A stretch of DNA of 9,630 nucleotides from Acetobacteraceae bacterium (GTDB lineage Bacteria; Pseudomonadota; Alphaproteobacteria; Acetobacterales; Acetobacteraceae): NCBI GenBank assembly GCA_947478535.1, contig CANJXD010000193.1, forward strand, positions 1 to 9,630, written 5' to 3'. Each line of letters opens with the position of its first letter. The first letter of the stretch is position 1. Positions 1-6,515 of this stretch are shown here, one piece after another. Made by a program: the position numbers and the translations under genes. The notes below the pieces were generated by a model. That model did not search any database. It had not been told where the DNA came from and was given only the letters and a program-made list of their open reading frames with translations.

Positions 1-281
1 CCGATCCCACCGCGGATGGTCTCCTCGACGATGAACCAGCGCAGCCGGACCGAACCGCGATCGCGCCCATCGATGGCGATGGAGCCCACGATTCGGTCAT
101 CGGCCATCGCCAGGAACAGCCGCGCATCCCGGTGTGGCAGGGAGAGTGCGAATTCGCCGAGTTGCGCGGCGACCTTCGCCTCGAACGGCAATCGGAACCC
201 CCAATGGTGCGCATACCACTCGGCATGGAGCCGTATCACGGCCGCCAGCGCACCAGGCTGCCAATCGGTCGTGATCCGCAC
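1..281 (-). CDS. GNAT-family N-acetyltransferase, N-terminal part (3' end beyond window)
   Basis: The reverse strand reads about 93 residues starting VRITTDWQPGALAAVIRLHA, then a Trp/Tyr/His-rich segment (EWYAHHWGF), strand-like VGSIAID and LRWFIVEE, and ends at the window edge in TIRGGIG. The order N-terminal helix, VGS strand, LRxxxV strand, Gly-rich loop is that of GNAT acetyltransferases, especially the MarR-linked type whose acetyl-CoA loop follows an LRW/LRL strand. Such enzymes move an acetyl group from acetyl-CoA to an amine; the substrate cannot be read here. The Gly-rich loop reads I-R-G-G-I-G, so the usual first Arg/Gln of the Q/R-x-x-G-x-G/A motif is Ile unless the alignment is shifted. 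I chose the GTG at 281 because it lies 11 bases after the stop of the upstream gene and no ATG is in frame nearby; no strong ribosome binding site is visible. It is probably the last gene of the lysA-side run. Family call fairly sure, substrate unknown. Confidence 0.7.
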   Translation of the reverse strand, partial: MRITTDWQPGALAAVIRLHAEWYAHHWGFRLPFEAKVAAQLGEFALSLPHRDARLFLAMADDRIVGSIAIDGRDRGSVRLRWFIVEETIRGGI

Positions 282-292
282 GGCCGGCTCGC

Positions 293-2899
293 TCAGAAGC
301 GCTTCAGCAGGCGGTCGATGTAGTCCAGTTCCTCCTGCGGACGCCCGCGCTCGGCGCCACGACGGCGCAGTTCCTCCTGGATGCGGCGGGTACGCAGCAA
401 TTCGGCTTCATCCGGCACGCGTGTGTCGCTGCCATTGTCCTGGGCGCCAGGCGCCTCTCGCGTCCGCCGGCCGAGCGGATCGCGGCCGGGGCCCTGATCC
501 TGCGCCTGATCCTGGCCCTGACCTTGTCCCTGCCCCTCGCCCATCATCTCCCCGCCTTCCTCGCCTTCCTCCTCGCCTTCCTGGCCCTGTCCGAACTGGC
601 GCTGCATCTGCTGCGCCATCTGCCGGCTGCCTTCCTGCAATTCGCGGATCGCCTGTTCCTGCGGCTGACGGGCATCGCGGCCTTCGCCCAGCGCTTCCTG
701 CGCCTCACGCATCGCCTGATCGGCGCGGCCGAGTTGCGGCGGGATCTCGCCGGTCAGATCGCCGAACTGCTGCATCACCTCACCCAGCGCCCGGCGCAGG
801 GCGCGCTGTGTCCGCGCCTCCCGCGTTGCCTGGTCCCGGGCCTGCTGCTCGGCCTCGGTACGCTGCTGCTGTTGCTGCTGTTCCTGCTGCGGGTTCGGCC
901 GGCTCCACGGCGCGCGGGACTGCAATTGCTGGGCACGCCGATCCGCATCTCGGCGCTGGGTCTCGGATTCGGAGCGCCGATGCCCGCTATCCAGCATCTC
1001 GGTCTGCCGCCGCACCATGTCCTGCACGACGCCCATCTGCTGTTCGCCGCGCTGGCGTTGCTGGCGCTGGCGTTCCTGGGCCTCGCTGCGGGGTGAGCGG
1101 CCTTCTTCCAACGCGCGCAACATCTCCTCGAGTTCCGCGAGTTCCCGCTCGGCGTCGCGCGGCCGGTTCTCCCGGTTCGCCTCGCGCATTCGCTCGGTAC
1201 GCCGGTCCAGGTCGCGGCGGTTCATCAGGCGGTTCTGTGGATCGGCAGGCATCGCTTCCGCATTTTCCTGCTGCAGCCGTTCCGCCAGCGCTTCAAGATG
1301 CCGGCGAACTGCGTCACGCAATTCCTGGATACGCCGGTCGGTTTCCTGGCGCTGATCCGGGTTCTGCTCCCGCCCTTCCTGCTGTTCGCGCGTCGCCTGT
1401 TCGAGGGCTTCGCGAAGGGCGGCGCGGGCCTGCTCCAGTGCGCGGGATGTTCGCTCGGTGCGGCCTTCCTCCAGCGCCAGCGCCGTCTCCCACATGATCT
1501 CCTGCGCTTCCGTCACCGCTTCCGGCCGGCGATCCCGCGTCAGCCGATGCCTGGCGCTGCGCAATGCGAGGAAGGTGGCCGTATCGTGCTCGAAAGCCTC
1601 CGGTGCGGCGGAAAGCCGGTCCAGTTCCCGCCGCGCCTCGCCCCGCCCGTTCGGCTCCAGCGAAAGCGCCTTGCGCAGCGCGATCAACGCCTGCGCCACG
1701 GGATGGCTGAAGGTCCGCTCCGGCAGCGCCAGGGACGCCACCTCCGAAGTCCCCTCCTGCCCAGCGCCGTCCCGGGCGCGCAAAAGAATTTCCACTTCCA
1801 ACCCGGCCCAGGGATGCGCGGACAGGTCCGGGCCCGCGATACCGCGGGCACTGCGGGGCTGGCCGGCCGGCAAGCCGATCTCGATCATATGGGCCGTGGC
1901 CGCCGGGCGCGCCTTCAGCCGCAGTTCCGCCACCAGCGCGGCGACCCCCCAATCATCGTCCGTGCGCCACGCCATGCGCAACGCAAGGCCTCGCTGGGCT
2001 CGTCCCGGCGGCTCCGCGAAGCTGGCGGTCGGCGGCTGGTCGGCCTGAACCGTCACAGTCCAACCCGCAACTTCAAAGCCATCGCGACGAATCTGCAGCC
2101 GCACCCCTTCCTCCAGCGCAGATTCCGCCCCCCAGGACCGGGCATCGAGGCTGCGGAACGGCAAGGCGTCCGTTCCCAACTGCAACTCCGGCACCCCACC
2201 CGAGCCACCGGACAGCGCCACCTGCAAGCGGCTGCCCTGCGCCACCGTCACCGCCCCGCCCGCCGGGTCCAGGAATAGCGGTGCAGCGCCAGTGTAGGCG
2301 GGCGGAGTAACCCAGGCTTCAATCCGCAGCGCAGGGGGGGCAGCGGCCAGGGCGAAGACCGGCATTACCGCCCGGCGTAGCCTTTCCGGCGCCTCCGGCC
2401 CGGCGATGACCAGAGCGGCGAACAGCGATAATGCCAAGCCCAGGCGAAGCGCGATCGGATCCCGCACCGCAAGCCCGGGACGCGGGATGCCAACGCGCAA
2501 GGCACGGATGGAGGCGACGGCCCTCCGCCGATGCGCCGCCCACACCGCAAGCGCCAGCGTATCCCCGCCGGCCGGACGGTCCGTCAGCGCCGCAAGCGGC
2601 CGGTGCGGCAGGCCAGAAACTCTTTCAAGCCGCCGGTCGGCCTCCTCGCTTCTCGGTACTGCAAGCCAACGGAAGCTCCGCAATGCCGCGACAGCCAGCG
2701 CAACGGCGAACGCACCGGCCAGCACCGGGCGCGCCCAGCCCGGCAGCAGCAACGGCAGGCCCAACAGCGCGGCCAGGCAGAACAGGCCCAGGATGCCGAG
2801 CGGTGGCCAGAGCGCCGGCCAGAGCCGTTCCCAGCCAAGCGCCAGCCGCGCCAAGGCCCGGTGGCGAGGAAGCGCGTCGAGCGGCCCCTCTCCCTTCAC
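293..2899 (-). CDS. DUF4175 / TIGR02302 family membrane protein with low-complexity tail
   Basis: A protein of 868 residues from the GTG at 2899 (872 from an in-frame TTG at 2911). It begins with ERLWPALWPPLG and three hydrophobic segments at about residues 32-53, 56-75 and 149-167. A periplasmic-type beta-rich region follows, with W-x-T-P-P-A-Y-T-G near 196-204 and TDDDWGV near 313-319. From about 480 to the end it is Arg/Glu/Gln-rich helical or coiled-coil sequence with a poly-Gln patch (about 670-679) and a Gly-Gln-Glu patch (about 770-802), closing with the conserved-looking tail RTRRIQEELRRR...LDYIDRLLKRF. This architecture matches the alphaproteobacterial low-complexity family TIGR02302 (DUF4175), whose function is unknown to me; an envelope role is inferred from the membrane segments and lipoprotein neighbour. 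The GTG overlaps the lysA TGA (GTGA), pointing to translational coupling, so I prefer it to the TTG. No frameshift is seen. Long open frames on the opposite strand are composition shadows. Confidence 0.9.
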   Translation of the reverse strand: MKGEGPLDALPRHRALARLALGWERLWPALWPPLGILGLFCLAALLGLPLLLPGWARPVLAGAFAVALAVAALRSFRWLAVPRSEEADRRLERVSGLPHRPLAALTDRPAGGDTLALAVWAAHRRRAVASIRALRVGIPRPGLAVRDPIALRLGLALSLFAALVIAGPEAPERLRRAVMPVFALAAAPPALRIEAWVTPPAYTGAAPLFLDPAGGAVTVAQGSRLQVALSGGSGGVPELQLGTDALPFRSLDARSWGAESALEEGVRLQIRRDGFEVAGWTVTVQADQPPTASFAEPPGRAQRGLALRMAWRTDDDWGVAALVAELRLKARPAATAHMIEIGLPAGQPRSARGIAGPDLSAHPWAGLEVEILLRARDGAGQEGTSEVASLALPERTFSHPVAQALIALRKALSLEPNGRGEARRELDRLSAAPEAFEHDTATFLALRSARHRLTRDRRPEAVTEAQEIMWETALALEEGRTERTSRALEQARAALREALEQATREQQEGREQNPDQRQETDRRIQELRDAVRRHLEALAERLQQENAEAMPADPQNRLMNRRDLDRRTERMREANRENRPRDAERELAELEEMLRALEEGRSPRSEAQERQRQQRQRGEQQMGVVQDMVRRQTEMLDSGHRRSESETQRRDADRRAQQLQSRAPWSRPNPQQEQQQQQQRTEAEQQARDQATREARTQRALRRALGEVMQQFGDLTGEIPPQLGRADQAMREAQEALGEGRDARQPQEQAIRELQEGSRQMAQQMQRQFGQGQEGEEEGEEGGEMMGEGQGQGQGQDQAQDQGPGRDPLGRRTREAPGAQDNGSDTRVPDEAELLRTRRIQEELRRRGAERGRPQEELDYIDRLLKRF

Positions 2900-4239
2900 C
2901 GCGCAATCCAATCGGGCAGACGCTGCAACGAGAGCAGGGCCTCCTGCGTCTGGCGTTCGCGCACTACGGCATGGCGCGCGCCGTCGACCAGGATTTCCGC
3001 CGCCAAGGGACGGTTGTTATAGGTGCTGCTCATCGCCGCGCCATAGGCCCCCGCATCCAGGAACGCGACAAGGCTACCCGGGGCGAGGTCAGGAAGGCTA
3101 CGATTCCGTGCGAAGGTATCGCCGCTTTCGCAAACCGGGCCCACCACATCGGCCGGGCTCACCGGCGCCGTGTAGTCGCGGGGCGAGACCGGGATGATGC
3201 CGTGCCAGGCTTCATACATCGCCGGCCGGATCAGGTCGTTCATTGCCGCGTCAAGCACCACGAAGCGCCGGTCCGCCCCCGTCTTCTGCAGGATGACGGA
3301 GGCCAGCAGCACCCCCGCAGGGCCGGAGATCCAGCGCCCTGGCTCCACCATCAGCGACACGCCGAGATTGCCCAGTGTCGCGGCGATCACTCCAGCCAAG
3401 GCGGCCGGCGCGGGTGCCGGCTCATCACGATAGGGAATGCCGAGCCCGCCACCGCAATCCACTCGCTCCACCGAAAGCCCCTGCTCCCGCAGCCCCCGTA
3501 CGAGGTCCGCGAGATGGCCGTAAGCGGTGCGATAGGCCGACATGCCCGCGGTGATCTGGCTGCCGATATGCACCGCAACGCCGACCGCGCGGATGCCGGG
3601 CAGCGCCGACATGCGGGCATAGAGCGCCGGCGCGTCACCGATCGCGATGCCGAACTTGTTCTCGGACTTGCCGGTGGTGATCTTCGCGTGGGTCTTGGCA
3701 TCGACGTCCGGGTTCACCCGCAGCGCCACAGCGACCGTGCGGCCCATGGCATCGGCGATGGCGGAGATCATCTCCACCTCCTCCGCGCTCTCGGCGTTGA
3801 TCTGCTCGATCCCCTCGGCGATCGCGAGGCGCAGTTCGGCTACAGTCTTGCCGACGCCGGAGAATACGATGTGGTCAGCCGCGATGCCGGCGGCGCGGGC
3901 GAGCCGCAATTCCCCCTCGCTCACCACATCCGCCCCGGCGCCGCCCTCGGCCAGCACCCGCAGCACGGCAAGATTGGGGTTGGCCTTGACGGCGAAGTGC
4001 ACCGCAGCGCCCGTTCGCGCTTCCGCCAGCGCCGACTGGAGAGAGGCAAGCCGCCGACGCAGCGTGCCGGCAGAATAGACCCAGCTCGGCGTGCCGAAAT
4101 CTCGCGCGATGGTGGCGAGCGGCACTTCCTCCATCATGAGGCCAGCGGCCGCATCCATGGTCAGGTGGGGACGGATCGCCAGAAGCTCGGCGAAGGAGGG
4201 GTCTTCGCCCGTGAGGGCGGATGCAGGGAGAGCGGCCAT
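2896..4239 (-). CDS. lysA: Diaminopimelate decarboxylase
   Basis: LysA removes carbon dioxide from meso-2,6-diaminopimelate to give L-lysine, the last step of the DAP pathway, in the cytoplasm with pyridoxal phosphate. From the ATG at 4239 the protein has 447 residues, slightly longer than usual (about 420) because of an N-terminal extension. Fold-type III landmarks are clear: HFAVKANPN with the PLP lysine at about 85, HIGSQ at 224-228, the phosphate-binding GGG at 263-265, EPGR at 299-302, CESGD with the active-site Cys at about 370 supplied to the dimer partner, and YNNRP with Tyr 407. In-frame starts also exist at 4281 (GTG) and 4278 (ATG). I prefer 4239 because MAALPAS...SFAELLA looks like the natural N-terminus; none of the three has a good Shine-Dalgarno, so the start is not certain. 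It is followed by the DUF4175 gene with a 4-base GTGA overlap and preceded by tetR with an 80-base gap. Function very sure. Confidence 0.96.
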   Translation of the reverse strand: MAALPASALTGEDPSFAELLAIRPHLTMDAAAGLMMEEVPLATIARDFGTPSWVYSAGTLRRRLASLQSALAEARTGAAVHFAVKANPNLAVLRVLAEGGAGADVVSEGELRLARAAGIAADHIVFSGVGKTVAELRLAIAEGIEQINAESAEEVEMISAIADAMGRTVAVALRVNPDVDAKTHAKITTGKSENKFGIAIGDAPALYARMSALPGIRAVGVAVHIGSQITAGMSAYRTAYGHLADLVRGLREQGLSVERVDCGGGLGIPYRDEPAPAPAALAGVIAATLGNLGVSLMVEPGRWISGPAGVLLASVILQKTGADRRFVVLDAAMNDLIRPAMYEAWHGIIPVSPRDYTAPVSPADVVGPVCESGDTFARNRSLPDLAPGSLVAFLDAGAYGAAMSSTYNNRPLAAEILVDGARHAVVRERQTQEALLSLQRLPDWIAR

Positions 4240-4290
4240 GCCACAAGTTTGGGGCCGCCGGGCCACTTCGCCAAGCATCACGGCCGAACA

Positions 4291-4323
4291 GCGCGCGATT
4301 CAGTGAAGCCTCGCGCGCTTCAC
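4291..4323. repeat. Two interleaved inverted repeats between tetR and lysA
   Basis: Two perfect, mutually interleaved dyads are visible. Repeat A pairs GCGCGCGA (4291-4298) with TCGCGCGC (4311-4318), 8 bp with a 12-base loop. Repeat B pairs GTGAAGC (4303-4309) with GCTTCAC (4317-4323), 7 bp with a 7-base loop. The left arm of B lies inside the loop of A, and their right arms share two bases, so both stems cannot form fully at once; in the minus-strand transcript the order is b, a, b', a', as in alternative hairpins or an H-type pseudoknot. The element covers the tetR stop codon and ends 51 bases before the chosen lysA start. No U-run follows, so a classical intrinsic terminator is unlikely. 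A role in tetR 3' end formation or lysA leader control is inference. Confidence 0.5.
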
Positions 4324-4919
4324 TTATTCATCAACAGCTTCATCACCGCTCGCTTGAGCACTTCCTCCGGTGGCGCAACGCCGGAGCCGGGCGGCGGCCA
4401 GCCAGACCGCTCGAGCCCCGCAATGCCATGGGACATCGCCCATATCTCAAGGCCCAGCCGCCTTGCCGTCTCCCGGTCCACCGAATCCGGAATGGCCCTC
4501 GCGATGGCGCCGACCAAGCCGGAGAAGCTGGTGCTGGTTTCGACCTCGCCGACGCCTGGCTTCATCCAACTGAACATCACCCCGTAATAGCCGGGTTCCT
4601 GGCGCGCGAAGGTCAGATAGGCCGGCCCCATGGCGGGCAGCCCGCCGGTCTGCGCTGCCTCGCGCATCGCCACACCGAACGCCGCGAAGCCGCGCTGGCA
4701 GAGTTCCGCCAGCAGCGCTTCCTTGTCCTTGAAGTGCCGGTACGGGGCGGACGCGGACACGCCTGCGAGCCTCGCCGCCTCGGCCAGCGTGAAGCCATGC
4801 GGGCCTCGCTCCGCGGTCAGCCGACGGGCAGCCTCGAGCAGGGCCTCCCGCAGATTGCCATGGTGGTAGCCGCGGCGGAGAGCCAGGTCATCCGGCTCTG
4901 ATGTATCGAAGCTTGACAT
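4320..4919 (-). CDS. TetR/AcrR-family transcriptional regulator
   Basis: The protein has 199 residues, normal length for a TetR repressor. Residues about 18-30 read YHHGNLREALLEAA, the first helix of the DNA-binding domain; the helix-turn-helix follows at about 43-65 (FTLAEAARLAGVSASAPYRHF) and ends in KDKEALLAEL. The C-terminal ligand and dimer domain carries WAMSHGIAGL near 160-169, which resembles the WHG-type TetR C-terminal domain. The ligand cannot be predicted. ATG at 4919 is chosen; a GTG two codons upstream (4925) is the alternative. No Shine-Dalgarno precedes either, and the sequence TATAGC lies just upstream, so a leaderless message is possible. The gene sits between the argH-lipoprotein pair and lysA, places usually adjacent in alphaproteobacteria, and is separated from both by gaps. 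A small palindrome lies over its own start and may be its operator. Whether it controls its neighbours is open. Confidence 0.93.
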   Translation of the reverse strand: MSSFDTSEPDDLALRRGYHHGNLREALLEAARRLTAERGPHGFTLAEAARLAGVSASAPYRHFKDKEALLAELCQRGFAAFGVAMREAAQTGGLPAMGPAYLTFARQEPGYYGVMFSWMKPGVGEVETSTSFSGLVGAIARAIPDSVDRETARRLGLEIWAMSHGIAGLERSGWPPPGSGVAPPEEVLKRAVMKLLMNK

Positions 4920-4924
4920 TGTCA
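4914..4924. promoter_or_regulatory. Short palindrome over the tetR start codon (possible autoregulatory operator)
   Basis: TGACA-T-TGTCA is a perfect 5-bp-arm palindrome centred on base 4919, the first base of the tetR ATG read on the minus strand. TetR-family genes often repress themselves by binding dyads at their own promoter, so the position is suggestive. A weak -10-like TATAGC lies a few bases upstream on the minus strand (about 4929-4934), without a recognisable -35. The symmetry does not extend beyond 11 bases, which is shorter than usual TetR operators, so this could be chance. Confidence 0.3.
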
Positions 4925-4951
4925 CGATGCTATATCTGCTTCTGCCTGGAA

Positions 4952-4981
4952 GCGATAGCCGCAGCCACAGGAGGCTAGCGC
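4952..4981. repeat. Imperfect inverted repeat at the lipoprotein stop codon
   Basis: GCGATAGCC (4952-4960) pairs with GGCTAGCGC (4973-4981) with one mismatch in nine, around a 12-base loop. The right arm contains the TAG stop of the small lipoprotein gene. On the minus strand the hairpin would form right at the end of the argH-lipoprotein message and is followed only by a short TTCC, so it may be a weak terminator or an mRNA-stabilising 3' structure. It lies upstream of the TetR gene. Confidence 0.35.
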
Positions 4982-5109
4982 GCGGGGTAGACCCTGGGGT
5001 AGTTCACTTCCTCCGGCGGTCCAGCGGGGCGAATGGACCCGGCTCGCCCACAGGCGCCGAGCAGGCTGGCCGCGACGAGCAGGACCAGCAATGCCGGTGC
5101 GATCCTCAT
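4975..5109 (-). CDS. lptM: Small lipoprotein, LptM (YifL)-like
   Basis: A 44-residue gene, short enough for automated callers to miss. It starts [20 protein letters not shown]: a positively charged start, a hydrophobic stretch and a lipobox LGAC with the lipidated cysteine at residue 20, followed by [20 protein letters not shown] and a short end. The short mature part beginning C-G-R-x-G, the Pro-rich body and the Y-P-R-V-Y-P end are typical of the small lipoproteins found next to argH and lysA in alphaproteobacteria and resemble LptM (YifL), which in Escherichia coli assists maturation of the LPS translocon subunit LptD and whose gene lies beside dapF. Its ATG overlaps the argH TGA in an ATGA, so it is probably translated by coupling to argH and placed in the envelope after lipidation. 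Reality of the gene is nearly sure from the signal peptide and overlap; the LptM role is inferred by resemblance. Confidence 0.85.
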   Translation of the reverse strand: MRIAPALLVLLVAASLLGACGRAGSIRPAGPPEEVNYPRVYPAR

Positions 5110-6500
5110 CCAAGGCGCTCCTGCCACTCGGCCGCCATGCGGGCGACGTTCGCCGGCGCAGTGCCGCCGAAGGAAGTCCGGCTGCGGACCGAAGCGGCAA
5201 CGGACAGCACATTGAACACCGCCTCCGTGATCCGCGGATCCACTGCCTGCATTTCCCCGATGGTCAGCCCGGCGAGGTCAACGCCCATCTCCTCCGCCTT
5301 CACCACCAACCGGCCGGTCACATGGTGCGCGTCCCGGAAGGGCAGCTTGAGTTCGCGCACCAGCCAATCCGCGAGGTCCGTGGCGGTGGAAAACCCGGCC
5401 CCGGCCGCTTCCGCCAGGCGGCCGACCTGCGGCTTCATGTCCCGCGCCATCCCGCCGATGGCAGCCAGGCCGAGCGTGAGGCTTTCCGCCGCGTCGAAGA
5501 TGCCTTCCTTGTCTTCTTGCATGTCCTTGAAATAGGTCAGCGCCAGGCCCTTCATGACCGTAAGCAGCCCGACCAGGGACCCGAAGATGCGCCCTGTCTT
5601 GCCCCGCACCAGTTCCGCCGCATCCGGGTTGCGCTTCTGCGGCATGATGGAACTGCCGGTGGTGAAGGCGTCGGACAGCTTGATGAAGCCGAAATAGGGG
5701 TTAGTCCAGATCACGATCTCCTCCGCGAAGCGGCTGAGATGGGTGGCACACATGGCGCAGGCGAAGAGGAACTCCGCCGCGAAATCGCGTGACGCCACGG
5801 AATCCAGGCTGTTGCGCGTCGGCCCATCGAAGCCGAGCGCCGCCGCCGTCATGTGCCGGTCGATCGGGAACCCCGTGCCGCACAGCGCCGCTGCCCCCAG
5901 CGGGCATTCGTTCAGGCGGCGACGACAATCCGCCAGGCGCCCCCGGTCCCGCGACAGCATCTCCACATAGGCCAGCAGATGATGCCCGAAGGTGGTGGGC
6001 TGGGCAGGCTGGAGATGCGTGAAGCCCGGCATGACCGTGCCGGCATGCTCCGCCGCTCGGGTCACCAACTCCCGCATTACCGCAGCGATCTGCGCATCCA
6101 ATCCATCAATCGCGTCCCGCACCCAGAGCCGGACATCGAGGGCCACCTGGTCATTGCGGCTACGCCCGGTGTGCAGGCGCTTGCCGGCATCGCCGATCCG
6201 CTCCGTCAGCCGGGCCTCGATGTTCATGTGGATGTCTTCCAGCGCCTCGCTGAACTGGAAGTTGCCGGCTTCGATCTCCGCCCCTATCTCGCCGAGGCCC
6301 TTGCGGATCGCGCCCTCGTCCTCGGGCGAGATGATCCCCACATGGCAAAGCATGGCAGCGTGGGCGAGGCTCCCGCGGATGTCCTGGCGCCACATCTTGC
6401 GGTCAAAGCCAATGCTGGCATTGATCTCCCGCATGATGGCGGAAGGGCCCTCGGCATAGCGCCCGCCCCAGAGGTCGTTGCTGGCACGCGTCTCGGTCAC
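5106..6500 (-). CDS. argH: Argininosuccinate lyase
   Basis: ArgH splits argininosuccinate into L-arginine and fumarate, the last step of arginine synthesis, as a cytoplasmic homotetramer. The 464 residues are the normal length. [12 protein letters not shown] (7-18) is the usual N-terminus, [13 protein letters not shown] lies at 110-122, the general acid-base segment [11 protein letters not shown] at 159-169 carries His 162, and the fumarate-lyase signature [11 protein letters not shown] spans 282-292 with the catalytic Ser 283 and Lys 289. The start is the GTG at 6500: no other start lies in frame just upstream, and a later one would lose the conserved LWGGR. No Shine-Dalgarno precedes it, since the 15 bases before it are occupied by the tlpA ribosome binding site on the other strand. 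Its stop overlaps the start of the small lipoprotein. Function very sure. Confidence 0.97.
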   Translation of the reverse strand: MTETRASNDLWGGRYAEGPSAIMREINASIGFDRKMWRQDIRGSLAHAAMLCHVGIISPEDEGAIRKGLGEIGAEIEAGNFQFSEALEDIHMNIEARLTERIGDAGKRLHTGRSRNDQVALDVRLWVRDAIDGLDAQIAAVMRELVTRAAEHAGTVMPGFTHLQPAQPTTFGHHLLAYVEMLSRDRGRLADCRRRLNECPLGAAALCGTGFPIDRHMTAAALGFDGPTRNSLDSVASRDFAAEFLFACAMCATHLSRFAEEIVIWTNPYFGFIKLSDAFTTGSSIMPQKRNPDAAELVRGKTGRIFGSLVGLLTVMKGLALTYFKDMQEDKEGIFDAAESLTLGLAAIGGMARDMKPQVGRLAEAAGAGFSTATDLADWLVRELKLPFRDAHHVTGRLVVKAEEMGVDLAGLTIGEMQAVDPRITEAVFNVLSVAASVRSRTSFGGTAPANVARMAAEWQERLG

Positions 6501-6509
6501 GAAGGAGGT
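6501..6509 (+). promoter_or_regulatory. Strong Shine-Dalgarno for tlpA, deciding its GTG start
   Basis: GAAGGAGGT is a near-perfect complement of the 16S rRNA 3' end. Its GGAGG core ends 7 bases before the GTG at 6516. The open frame itself continues upstream through argH to 5853, so this site, together with the Tat-like leader that follows, is what fixes the tlpA start. It fills most of the 15-base gap between the divergent argH and tlpA starts. Confidence 0.8.
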
Positions 6510-6515
6510 CTTTCG

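Noticed and set aside
863..889. CTG/CAG trinucleotide run as a possible non-coding repeat or CRISPR-like element
   Set aside because: It is a short in-frame poly-Gln codon run within the DUF4175 gene, with no spacer-repeat periodicity.
524..1096. A Leu-rich 190-codon plus-strand frame that looks like a membrane protein
   Set aside because: CTG-rich reading is the complement of CAG (Gln) codons in the DUF4175 tail; the apparent hydrophobicity is an artefact of that.
16..1497. A 493-codon plus-strand frame opposite the GNAT and DUF4175 genes
   Set aside because: Composition shadow of the Gln/Arg/Glu-rich tail: Pro/Ala/Arg-rich, no family resemblance.
2431..4587. A 718-codon open frame on the plus strand opposite DUF4175, lysA and tetR
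   Set aside because: It is antisense to three genes with recognisable families, has Pro/Arg/Ala-rich composition without domain features, and is expected from high GC content with stops avoided in the opposite frame.
4913..4936. TTGACA followed by TATATC on the plus strand as a promoter
   Set aside because: The spacer is only 12 bases and no plus-strand gene lies downstream; the TTGACA coincides with the palindrome over the tetR start.
5853..6515. Upstream extension of the tlpA open frame into argH
   Set aside because: The strong Shine-Dalgarno at 6501-6509 and the Tat-like leader after the GTG at 6516 set the start; the extension is antisense to argH.
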